From: an uncultured Ignavibacteria bacterium
GTDB taxonomy: Bacteria; Bacteroidota; Ignavibacteria; Ignavibacteriales; Ignavibacteriaceae
DNA: 19,754 nt
Reading direction: 5' to 3'
Assembly: GCA_937996765.1 (NCBI GenBank)
Contig: CALKUG010000369.1
Location: 1 to 19,754 of the forward strand
A program made the position numbers and the translations under genes. Positions 1 through 7,114 of this stretch are shown here, piece by piece. The notes beneath the pieces were generated by a model that ran no database searches, was not told where the DNA came from, and worked only from the letters and a program-made list of their open reading frames with translations. Position 1 is the stretch's first letter. Every line of letters begins with the position of its first letter.

Positions 1-54
1 ACCCGCGACCTGCTGATTAAGAGTCAGATGCTCTACCAACTGAGCTAAGGATGC
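1..54 (-). tRNA. tRNA-Lys (anticodon CUU), partial
   Basis: Read on the minus strand, the 5' acceptor arm GCATCCT (54-48) is followed by TA and a D-arm of the usual GCTCAG...GGTAGAGC form. The anticodon arm has loop CTCTTAA, which puts CTT at complement 21-19 and decodes AAG (lysine). A 5-nt variable loop and the start of the T stem follow. The gene is cut by the left window edge inside the T arm, so the T loop and 3' acceptor strand are not visible. The outermost anticodon-stem pair appears mismatched (T-C); the other four pair. Confidence 0.93.
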
Positions 55-165
55 GGGGTAAATTTACGGAATTTTTGTATCCTCACAAAAATAATTTTGA
101 TTTTCACGAGTTTTTAGTTCATCTTGCATGGCTAATTAACTTGTGTTGTTTCTTGCTGAGCATTA

Positions 166-702
166 ATGTTTAAACGGTTATTTGCCTCTCTACTCATTTT
201 ACTGTTGGTTTTTAACACAGCAGGATACATAGTTGTTTACAGACAACTACACAAATATTTTAAACAGGTGGGCTTTAAGGAAACAAAGAAAAACTTTACA
301 AAGGAGGAACTCACTCCTATATTGCTAGAGGAGGCATCTGCGCATTTTGAATGGGTGAAGCCACACGAAATTCGCTACCACGGGTCAATGTACGATATTG
401 TGTTTCGGGAAAAGCAAGGTGATTCTGTTATTTTATATTGTATTTCTGATGAGCGTGAAAATCTCTTAGAGCAAGCTTTTTTTACATTTTTGGAAAACGA
501 TCTTCCCACTACCCCCATGCACCCTCTTTCAAAACTATTAAAAGAAAAATTATCAGAATTCTATCTGCCTTTATTCTCCTTAGTATTTGATTCTGCCCTA
601 GCAACTGTTTTTTTTCCAATCCCCGAACAATCTTATCCTTCACAACCTCTCGCTCAGGTATTTCAACCTCCGGATGCACTTCCTTTTTATATGAATTCGT
701 AA
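166..702 (+). CDS. Small membrane-anchored protein next to a TonB receptor (uncharacterised)
   Basis: This is a 178-residue protein. Its N-terminus (residues about 4-27) is a strongly hydrophobic segment after a short basic start, either an uncleaved anchor or a signal peptide, so the rest probably lies outside the cytoplasm. The mature part contains a FEWVKPHEIRYHGSMYDIV stretch near residues 61-80 and a later YCISDERE motif. The tail is rich in proline and aromatics (QVFQPPDALPF). From memory, Bacteroidota genomes carry uncharacterised small proteins with a similar E-(F/I)-R-Y-x-G-x-MYD-(I/V) core, often near TonB-receptor genes; I could not verify this. The gene ends 29 bases before the TonB receptor on the same strand, so the two are probably co-transcribed. 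An accessory role in the same uptake process is inference. No good ribosome site is visible before the ATG. No enzymatic motif was seen. Confidence 0.8.
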   Translation: MFKRLFASLLILLLVFNTAGYIVVYRQLHKYFKQVGFKETKKNFTKEELTPILLEEASAHFEWVKPHEIRYHGSMYDIVFREKQGDSVILYCISDERENLLEQAFFTFLENDLPTTPMHPLSKLLKEKLSEFYLPLFSLVFDSALATVFFPIPEQSYPSQPLAQVFQPPDALPFYMNS

Positions 703-731
703 TTTTTTACAATTTTCACAAAAGGAATACA

Positions 732-2876
732 ATGAAAATTTTTAACTTCACGTTAGTGGCATTGTTGTGGCTTTTTGCATTCACAACGTTTGCACAAGAA
801 GAAAAGAAGGACACTCTTGCATTAGAGATTAATCCAATAACAATTTCAGCTACGCGTTATCCTGAAAGGGTACTCGAAGTACCCTATGCGATAAGCATAA
901 TTAGTAGCAAAGACTTAATAGGCATTAAAGGTTATGGGCTCGACGAAGTCCTCTCATCGGTGCCGGGTGTTCTCGCACAAACACGGGCCGGAACTCAGGA
1001 TGTTCGCATCGTTATTCGCGGATTTGGAGCTCGCGGTGCAGGCGACAGATCAAATTCTGGAACAACCCGAGGGATTCGTGTAATGTTAGATGGAATTCCC
1101 GAAACAGAACCCGACGGTAGAACATCATTCGATATGATTGATCTCTCATTGGTAAGTCGTGTTGAGGTTATTCGTTCTAACGCATCTGCCCTTTGGGGTA
1201 ATGCAGCCGGTGGTGTTATTAGTCTTACATCATTCGATGACTTTACCACGCCTTACTCAACACTCACTGCTACAGGTGGTAGTTTTGGCTTGAAGAAGTT
1301 AACACTTAAAGCTGGTGCACCTTTCTCCTCAGGCAGGATTTCCGCATCCTTTTCACACAGCAGTTACGACGGGTGGAGAAATCACTCCTCGGCATATCGC
1401 TCACTGCTCAATATTGGTATTCAGTCTCAACTAAGTGCTGTATCCAATTTGGGTGTGTACTTGCTTGCTGTTGACAATCGGTTCAATATTCCCGGTCCAC
1501 TGACCCTCGATCAATATACTGCCGATCCAAAACAAGCCAACACCACTTATGACCTACGTGATGAACGACGCCATAACCGTTTGGGTAGAATCGGTGTAAC
1601 GCTCGACCATTCGTTTAATGAGCAGAATGAAATTTCTGCCATGGCTTACATCAACCCAAAATATCTTCAACGCTCCGAAAGAAATACATTCCGCGATTTT
1701 ACGCGTTACCATTTTGGAAGCAATTTGATTTACCGTAATTTCTCGAATATCTCATCTTCTCTGAGAAATATCCTTTCAGTAGGTGCCGACCAAACCTATC
1801 AAGATGGTGCTCTTCTTTTTTATTCCCTCTCCGCTACCAACGGTAGAGGTAGTACGCTAAGCACAAACAAGCGTGAAGGCGCCGGTACTTCGGGTGCATT
1901 TGTTCAGACCGAGTTAATACTCAACGATGAACTGAGTGTTATACTCGGCGGTAGATACGATGCTGTTACCTATTATTCGGAAGATTTCTTAAAACCCGCT
2001 TTTGGAATGCAAGAAAAAACTTTCGAAAAATTTACTCCTAAAATTGGAGTTACATACCGATTAACCCCTTTTCACAGTATTTACGCAAATGTGGGCGGAG
2101 GTGTTGAAGTTCCGGCAGGAAACGAAACAGACCCCGCCGGTACTTATGGACAAGATACCGTTTATTTATTGAACCCCTTGCTCGAACCCATAAAATCAAC
2201 AACCTACGAGCTTGGAACAAAACAGGTCTTTTTAGGTGAAGGATCCTCATTTATTGAATCGTTCTCGTACGATGTGGCATTGTATCATATCAGTGTTGAA
2301 AACGATATTGTCCCCTATCGCGGAGGCAGATTCTATTTTACAGCGGGTAAAACTTCGAGAACCGGTGTAGAAATCGGTGCTGAAATAAAAACTTCACTCG
2401 GAGTGTCACTCAAGGGTTCTCTTACCTATGCCAACAACACCTATGATACTTATTTGGTTGATTCTGTTCACTACGCTAAAAATAAAGCCGGCGTTTTGGC
2501 AGATTATTCAGGTAATAAAGTTGCAGGAATCCCAGATATGTTTTACAACCTTAAGGTGAAGTACGAACCGCAATTTCTACCTTACATTTTTACATCTGTT
2601 GATGTAAATGGTATGGGAGATTATTTTGTAGATGATGTAAACTCACTTAAAGTAGATTCATATTCGGTAATAAACCTGACCTTAGGAATGAGGAGAGATA
2701 TTCTCATCGGCAATACCCTTGGTATTCGTGGGTTTGTAACCGTTAATAACGTGTTAGACACCAAATATGCTGCTTCTGCATTTATTAACCCCGATTACGT
2801 AGGCGGAAAAGCTGTGTACCTTGAGCCCGGTTTACCACAAAATATTTTAGCTACGGTCTCTTTTACTATTCTCTAA
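732..2876 (+). CDS. TonB-dependent outer-membrane receptor, FecA-like
   Basis: This 714-residue protein is a normal length for a TonB-dependent receptor without a carboxypeptidase-like N-terminal extension. A signal peptide (about residues 1-21, ending FAQ) is followed by a plug domain. The plug begins near PITISATRYPERV, a TonB-box-like start. It carries LDEVLSSVPGV, VIRGFGARG, IRVMLDGIPETEPDGR, and VSRVEVIRSNASALWGNAAGGVI, all typical plug signatures. A beta-barrel with alternating aromatic strands follows, ending NILATVSFTIL. Plug wording is closest to the FecA/siderophore-receptor group, so an iron complex is the most likely ligand, but the substrate cannot be read from sequence. The site AAAGGA (721-726) sits 5 bases before the ATG. 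It follows the small membrane-protein gene and is closed by a strong terminator. Confidence 0.93.
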   Translation: MKIFNFTLVALLWLFAFTTFAQEEKKDTLALEINPITISATRYPERVLEVPYAISIISSKDLIGIKGYGLDEVLSSVPGVLAQTRAGTQDVRIVIRGFGARGAGDRSNSGTTRGIRVMLDGIPETEPDGRTSFDMIDLSLVSRVEVIRSNASALWGNAAGGVISLTSFDDFTTPYSTLTATGGSFGLKKLTLKAGAPFSSGRISASFSHSSYDGWRNHSSAYRSLLNIGIQSQLSAVSNLGVYLLAVDNRFNIPGPLTLDQYTADPKQANTTYDLRDERRHNRLGRIGVTLDHSFNEQNEISAMAYINPKYLQRSERNTFRDFTRYHFGSNLIYRNFSNISSSLRNILSVGADQTYQDGALLFYSLSATNGRGSTLSTNKREGAGTSGAFVQTELILNDELSVILGGRYDAVTYYSEDFLKPAFGMQEKTFEKFTPKIGVTYRLTPFHSIYANVGGGVEVPAGNETDPAGTYGQDTVYLLNPLLEPIKSTTYELGTKQVFLGEGSSFIESFSYDVALYHISVENDIVPYRGGRFYFTAGKTSRTGVEIGAEIKTSLGVSLKGSLTYANNTYDTYLVDSVHYAKNKAGVLADYSGNKVAGIPDMFYNLKVKYEPQFLPYIFTSVDVNGMGDYFVDDVNSLKVDSYSVINLTLGMRRDILIGNTLGIRGFVTVNNVLDTKYAASAFINPDYVGGKAVYLEPGLPQNILATVSFTIL

Positions 2877-2885
2877 TAACTTTAT

Positions 2886-2923
2886 GTGGGTATGCAATCT
2901 TTGTTGCATACCCACTCTTTTTT
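2886..2923 (+). terminator. Rho-independent terminator of the TonB-receptor unit
   Basis: A perfect 12-bp stem is formed by GTGGGTATGCAA (2886-2897) and TTGCATACCCAC (2904-2915), with a 6-base loop. It is followed by TCTTTTTT (2916-2923). It starts 10 bases after the receptor stop codon. The T-run supports plus-strand use only. The convergent lipoprotein gene ends 13 bases beyond it and has no T-run on its own strand here. Confidence 0.92.
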
Positions 2924-2935
2924 AATTTGGCACTA

Positions 2936-3697
2936 TCAATTTATCTTACAATTAAATCCTCGTACAACTTGAGCAAATACCACATAGGGTTTATTCCCAA
3001 TTTTAACTTCTGATTCTTTATACTTCACAACCTGAACCCTAATTTCGCCGTTCAATGTTGTTAGGGCGGCCGGGCTAAATGTGAACTCCGAAAGCCCGGT
3101 TATTACACTTCCCCTCACCAATACTTCGTTACTCCCCGCTTTGGTTGTTGAGATATATGCAAAATATTTTTCGGGGCCTTCAGGGGTCGTCCAGGAAATT
3201 GTAAAACCCTTTGTTTTGTCTATAGTTTGTCCTGCTAATGAACGGTTCAATGAAAAATCGGAAGGACTCTCCTGCGAAAACGAGGCAGAAGGAATTGAAC
3301 CGGTGCCTGAAATCGCCCAATTATGTTGAGATACTCCGTCGAAAACCACATTGAATAACGTAGTAGGTTTATTGGGGTTGTATGAAGAATACACATAGTT
3401 GCCAAGACTACCATTTTTAAGAATGTTCTGATTCATTAACAAAACAGTTCCTGCATCTGAACCTGAAAGATTCGCATACCCCATTATATAGTTCACTTGC
3501 AAATCGCCTTGCACAAGTTGGTCGAACATAACAGAAGCAAAAACACCATGATAGCCCGAATAGCTTGGCAAAACAGGAATAAACCCTTCGGTTACATCAC
3601 CGTTTATCGGATCAGTTGAAAGATCGGCGCATCCCCAAAAAGAAGACATGCCAGCAAAAAGAAAAAGAGCTATAACAAGAGTTTTAATTTGTTTCAT
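2936..3697 (-). CDS. Predicted lipoprotein with a fibronectin-III-like C-terminal region
   Basis: The product is 253 residues from the ATG at 3697. The frame extends 6 bases further to a TTG, but the ATG gives a clean signal peptide (MKQIKTLVIALFLFAGMSSFWGC). Cys23 is the likely lipidated residue; the box FWGC is a relaxed lipobox, and the following ADLSTDP resembles many Bacteroidota outer-membrane lipoproteins. Residues about 163-228 (FTISWTTPEG...FAYISTT...RVQVVKY) read like a fibronectin type III or similar beta-sandwich domain. No catalytic motif was recognised. It converges on the TonB receptor and diverges from the histidine kinase, so it is probably monocistronic. Confidence 0.8.
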   Translation of the reverse strand: MKQIKTLVIALFLFAGMSSFWGCADLSTDPINGDVTEGFIPVLPSYSGYHGVFASVMFDQLVQGDLQVNYIMGYANLSGSDAGTVLLMNQNILKNGSLGNYVYSSYNPNKPTTLFNVVFDGVSQHNWAISGTGSIPSASFSQESPSDFSLNRSLAGQTIDKTKGFTISWTTPEGPEKYFAYISTTKAGSNEVLVRGSVITGLSEFTFSPAALTTLNGEIRVQVVKYKESEVKIGNKPYVVFAQVVRGFNCKIN

Positions 3698-3730
3698 AAT
3701 CAAATTCTACGGATTAAGTGTTTAAAAATC

Positions 3731-3754
3731 ACTATATTTCGACTTAAATATAGT
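3731..3754. promoter_or_regulatory. AT-rich perfect palindrome in a divergent promoter region
   Basis: ACTATATTT (3731-3739) and AAATATAGT (3746-3754) form a perfect 9-bp inverted repeat around the 6-base spacer CGACTT. It lies between the divergently transcribed lipoprotein (start 3697) and histidine-kinase (start 3805) genes, 50 bases from the kinase ATG. Size and symmetry fit a dimeric regulator's operator. No T-run follows, so a terminator is unlikely. The regulator is unknown, and AT-rich DNA produces such palindromes by chance more readily. Confidence 0.35.
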
Positions 3755-3804
3755 AATATGCCCGTTTGTTTGCACTGTAAAATAAAGTACTCCCAAAGTA
3801 GCCA

Positions 3805-5361
3805 ATGATTAGTTTCCTAAAGTCAATTGTCACTGATTCGCTTTCGTTTAGTAATGATGCTTTCGCTGTGGTGGTGGGAGGTACGGGTGCTCTTATCTCG
3901 GTGGAGGTTATATCATCACCTCAGTATTCGGTTAATGCCAAGTTTTTAACCGAGGGGGTGGTAAAACTGATTGAGGCAACCAATTTAAAGCAAGATTCAT
4001 CTCTCCTTGAACCCTTAATTGAATCGTTACTGAAACCAACAAAACTCTATGTAACACATACAAAGTGTTCTGAAGATATTTATCTTATACCATCAGTGTT
4101 TATTATTAGCCCCACCAAACCAAACCCCAAATCAGAGTTTTCAGCAGTTCGTAGGCTACTCTCCAATTTAATAGTTCGTTTTTTTGCTGAAATTAGTTCT
4201 TCGAGTAGTGAGCAATACGAACATTTTAATGATTTATTGCAAGAGAATTGGGACGTTGGATACTTTGTTTTGGACGATGTTGGAGAAATAACCTTTTGTA
4301 ATAATTCTTTTGCTTCAATATTGGGACAAAATAGAGGTGAGGTGTTGGGGCAACATTTATTTTCGTTTGCTACCGAACCTACTAAAAAAAATCTGACTGA
4401 ATCATTTAAATTACTACTCAATTCACAAAAATCACTACACCTGCCTGCAGAGTTTAAGGGTCCGAGATTAGAAACTATTCATACTCAAATAACTCTTCGT
4501 CCTGTGCATGAAAAAGGTGACATTGTAAACGTAATTGGTTTATTACGCGAGTGTAACGACATTAAAGAACGTGATGAAGAAATTGATTCATTAAAATCGC
4601 GTTTAATAGAAGTAGAGCGGATATTACAGATTGAACGTTCGCGTAGTAACAACAGCGTATTTGTATTAGAAGAACTCAACCGATTAAAAAACGAGTTTGT
4701 TTCGAATATTTCGCACGAATTACGCACGCCCTTGGCTTCGGTTATCGGATTTGCGGAAACTATTGATTCAGATCCTTCAATGCCTGAAGCAATGCGAAGC
4801 GATTTTATAAAAATAATTTTGCAAGAATCAAAGCGTCTTGCTATGTTAATTGACAAGGTTCTCGACAATAACCGTCTTGAGAGTGGCACCGTAATTCCCG
4901 AAAAAACTGATTTTGACCTTACGGAGCTTTTAAGGGATTTAATAAAGTACTATGAGCCGCATATGAAAAATGCGAAACTCACTTTTACCTTCGATCTTCC
5001 GCATGTTCAAATATTGGTTTATGCCGATAAAAATCAGATACACCAGGTTATTGATCAACTTTTGAGTAATGCTCAACAATTTACCCCCCCGGGTGGTAGG
5101 GTGAATGTGGTTGCACAAACATTTTCACGAGAATTTGAGGTGGTTATTAGTGATACCGGAATCGGTATTCCTCGTAATGAACTTCCATTTATTTTTCAAA
5201 AGTTCTACCGCTCCTCTAAGTTGGATGCAAGTCGCCAAGGTTCCGGGCTCGGTCTATCATTGGCAAAACAAATTGTTGAGCTTCATAAGGGCGTAATAAC
5301 TGTTTATAGTGAAGAGGACAAGGGAACTACCTTTGTTGTAAAACTGCCGTATGGCAAGTAA
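3805..5361 (+). CDS. Soluble PAS-domain sensor histidine kinase
   Basis: This 518-residue kinase has no membrane segment and is probably cytoplasmic. Residues 1 to about 135 are an unrecognised N-terminal sensor region. A PAS domain follows (about 149-250, VGYFVLDDVGEITFCNNSFASILG). A probable coiled coil spans about 252-300. The H-box FVSNISHELRTPL has phospho-acceptor His304. The HATPase domain has an N-box around Asn422, G1 DTGIGI from Asp450, an F-box-like FIFQKFYRS, and G2 GSGLGLSLA near 479-487. All catalytic motifs are intact. It autophosphorylates His304 and should pass phosphate to Asp53 of the regulator encoded 12 bases downstream, and possibly to the REC domains of the last operon gene. 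No Shine-Dalgarno site is evident before the ATG. Confidence 0.94.
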   Translation: MISFLKSIVTDSLSFSNDAFAVVVGGTGALISVEVISSPQYSVNAKFLTEGVVKLIEATNLKQDSSLLEPLIESLLKPTKLYVTHTKCSEDIYLIPSVFIISPTKPNPKSEFSAVRRLLSNLIVRFFAEISSSSSEQYEHFNDLLQENWDVGYFVLDDVGEITFCNNSFASILGQNRGEVLGQHLFSFATEPTKKNLTESFKLLLNSQKSLHLPAEFKGPRLETIHTQITLRPVHEKGDIVNVIGLLRECNDIKERDEEIDSLKSRLIEVERILQIERSRSNNSVFVLEELNRLKNEFVSNISHELRTPLASVIGFAETIDSDPSMPEAMRSDFIKIILQESKRLAMLIDKVLDNNRLESGTVIPEKTDFDLTELLRDLIKYYEPHMKNAKLTFTFDLPHVQILVYADKNQIHQVIDQLLSNAQQFTPPGGRVNVVAQTFSREFEVVISDTGIGIPRNELPFIFQKFYRSSKLDASRQGSGLGLSLAKQIVELHKGVITVYSEEDKGTTFVVKLPYGK

Positions 5362-5363
5362 TT

Positions 5364-5367
5364 GGAG
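5364..5367 (+). promoter_or_regulatory. Ribosome site fixing the TTG start of the response regulator
   Basis: GGAG lies 6 bases before TTG at 5374. The ATG at 5370 is only 2 bases from it and opens a frame of three codons (ATG CTT GAA) followed by TAA, so the TTG is the supported start. Confidence 0.6.
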
Positions 5368-5373
5368 TAATGC

Positions 5374-6759
5374 TTGAATAAGTTAGTGTTTATTGTTGAC
5401 GATCAACTTCCGATTTCAAAACTTTTAACCTACTGGGTACGTGATAAATGGAACCACGGGGTTGAGGTATTTGGTAGCGGAGAAGATATGTTAAAACGTT
5501 TAAGCGCTAAACCCGATTTAGTGCTTTTGGATATTATGTTACCCGGTATGGATGGGGTTGAGGTTCTTAAACATGTAAAAAAGATTAACGAGCACCTTCC
5601 GGTAATTATGCTTTCTGCTCAAGGTAGTGTAGAGGTAGCCCTTGAAGCCTTGAGAAATGGAGCTTACGATTACTTCCCAAAACCCATAGACGTTCAACGA
5701 CTTGAGCCCGCAGTTAAAAACGCAATCAAAAACTACGACCTCATGCGTGAACTTATCGCGTTACGCGAGCAATCACAGAACAGTTACAGTTTTGATACCA
5801 TCATCTCCGCAGATGGTAAAATGCAAGATTTGTTTAAACTGGTTACTAAAGTTCTTAATAACGATATCAGCGTTCTTATCTATGGAGAAAGTGGTACAGG
5901 AAAAGAGTTAATTGCACGGGCAATTCACTTTAACGGAAGTAGAAAAGAAAAACCATTTATTGTAGTTAATTGCGCCTCAATTCCAAGAGAGCTTTTAGAA
6001 AGTGAGTTATTTGGTCACGAAAAGGGCTCGTTTACAGGGGCACATGCACGAAAAATTGGAAAGTTTGAACTCGCACAAGAAGGCACTATTTTTCTGGATG
6101 AAATTGGTGAACTTGAAATGCCATTACAGGCAAAACTCCTTCGTGTTTTGCAAGAAAGAGAATTTGAACGCGTAGGAGGCAACGAACTTATTAAAACAAA
6201 TGCCCGTATTCTTTCAGCAACCAACCGTGATCTTAAAATTGCAGTTGAGAAAAAAGAGTTTAGAGAGGATTTGTTTTATCGGCTCAGTTCTTTCCCGATA
6301 TATGTTCCGCCTCTTCGCAGCAGAAAAGGCGATATACTTGTTTTGGCAGAGCATTTTCTGACCACACTTAATAAAAAACTCGATAAGCAAATTGAAGGAT
6401 TTTCGAAACCTGCATTAAAACTTTTGTTTAATTACGATTGGCCGGGTAATGTTAGAGAGATGGAAAACACTATCGAGCGTTGTGTGATAATATCAGATGG
6501 TACGGTAATAGACGTAGAAGATTTTCCTCATCACATTCGCTCAACTGTTTCAACGGAATCCCCCGAGGTAAGCACAACCTTATTTGAAGAGGAAGTTATT
6601 TTGCCATTCGAAAAAATAAAAGAAGAAGCAATTAAACACGCGCTCAAAAACACAAAGGGGAATGTAGTAGAAGCAGCTCGCAAATTGCAACTTGGGCGGG
6701 CTACAATTTATCGCCTGATGGAAAAGTATTCAATCAATGTCGATGAGTTTGTGAGTTAA
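5374..6759 (+). CDS. Sigma-54-dependent response regulator (NtrC/AtoC type)
   Basis: This 461-residue protein has the standard NtrC layout. The receiver domain (about 3-120) has the acid pair near residues 9-10, phospho-acceptor Asp53 (LVLLDIMLPGMDG) and the conserved Lys in YFPKPID. The AAA+ sigma-54 activation domain (about 140-370) has Walker A GESGTGKE (171-178), the sigma-54 contact loop GSFTGA (218-223, the accepted Ser variant of GAFTGA), Walker B TIFLDEIGEL (Asp242) and FYRLSSFPI. A Fis-type helix-turn-helix is at the C-terminus (VVEAARKLQLGRATIYRLMEKY). Once phosphorylated it should activate sigma-54 promoters, whose targets are not shown here. The start is TTG; no in-frame ATG precedes the receiver's first strand. 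It sits 12 bases after the kinase stop and 4 bases before the STAS gene. Confidence 0.96.
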   Translation: MNKLVFIVDDQLPISKLLTYWVRDKWNHGVEVFGSGEDMLKRLSAKPDLVLLDIMLPGMDGVEVLKHVKKINEHLPVIMLSAQGSVEVALEALRNGAYDYFPKPIDVQRLEPAVKNAIKNYDLMRELIALREQSQNSYSFDTIISADGKMQDLFKLVTKVLNNDISVLIYGESGTGKELIARAIHFNGSRKEKPFIVVNCASIPRELLESELFGHEKGSFTGAHARKIGKFELAQEGTIFLDEIGELEMPLQAKLLRVLQEREFERVGGNELIKTNARILSATNRDLKIAVEKKEFREDLFYRLSSFPIYVPPLRSRKGDILVLAEHFLTTLNKKLDKQIEGFSKPALKLLFNYDWPGNVREMENTIERCVIISDGTVIDVEDFPHHIRSTVSTESPEVSTTLFEEEVILPFEKIKEEAIKHALKNTKGNVVEAARKLQLGRATIYRLMEKYSINVDEFVS

Positions 6760-6763
6760 TACT

Positions 6764-7114
6764 ATGCCCAATTTTGAACGCGAAACCTTTGATGATATTG
6801 CCCTTATTACTGTAAATATTGAACGGGCTACTGTTCAATACACAGATGAATTTAAACTATTTGTTAAAACCGCCTTCTCTGAAGGATACACTAAAATAAT
6901 TATCGATTTTGGCGCAATTCAATTTATGGATTCATCTTTTATTGGGTCGCTCGTAAACATCGTAAAAGATTTACGCACACATAACGGGCATCTTCGACTT
7001 TGTAATTTCTCAGTCCCTGTGCTTACCATGTTCGAGTTGACACGAATGAACCGTGTTTTTGAAATTCTTCCAACAATTGACAAAGCCGTTCAATCACTGA
7101 GGAAAATTCATTGA
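6764..7114 (+). CDS. STAS-domain anti-sigma-factor antagonist-like protein
   Basis: The 116 residues form a single STAS domain of the SpoIIAA/RsbV class. The phosphorylation loop reads FMDSSFIGSLV, with Ser58 at the position of SpoIIAA's regulated serine (Asp56-Ser57-Ser58). The residue after it is Phe instead of the usual Gly, which could change how a kinase or partner docks. In the classical switch, the unphosphorylated form binds an RsbW/SpoIIAB-type kinase and frees a sigma factor or other target. Only a candidate phosphatase, the next gene, is present here. It is translationally coupled on both sides: 4 bases after the regulator's stop, and its own TGA overlaps the next gene's TTG. Confidence 0.9.
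   Translation: MPNFERETFDDIALITVNIERATVQYTDEFKLFVKTAFSEGYTKIIIDFGAIQFMDSSFIGSLVNIVKDLRTHNGHLRLCNFSVPVLTMFELTRMNRVFEILPTIDKAVQSLRKIH

Noticed and set aside
74..99. Bacteroidota-type promoter (TTTG and TAATTTTG)
   Set aside because: The TAnnTTTG element matches, but the spacing to the nearest upstream TTTG is only 14 bases. Similar isolated matches elsewhere, such as complement 12490-12497, also lack an upstream partner.
995..1249. Open minus-strand frame inside the FecA-like receptor gene
   Set aside because: It lies wholly within a confident receptor plug-coding region, has no ribosome site and no recognisable domain.
4080..4889. Two open minus-strand frames opposite the histidine kinase
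   Set aside because: They are antisense to intact PAS and HisKA coding sequence and their translations are low-complexity, Ser/Arg-rich shadows.
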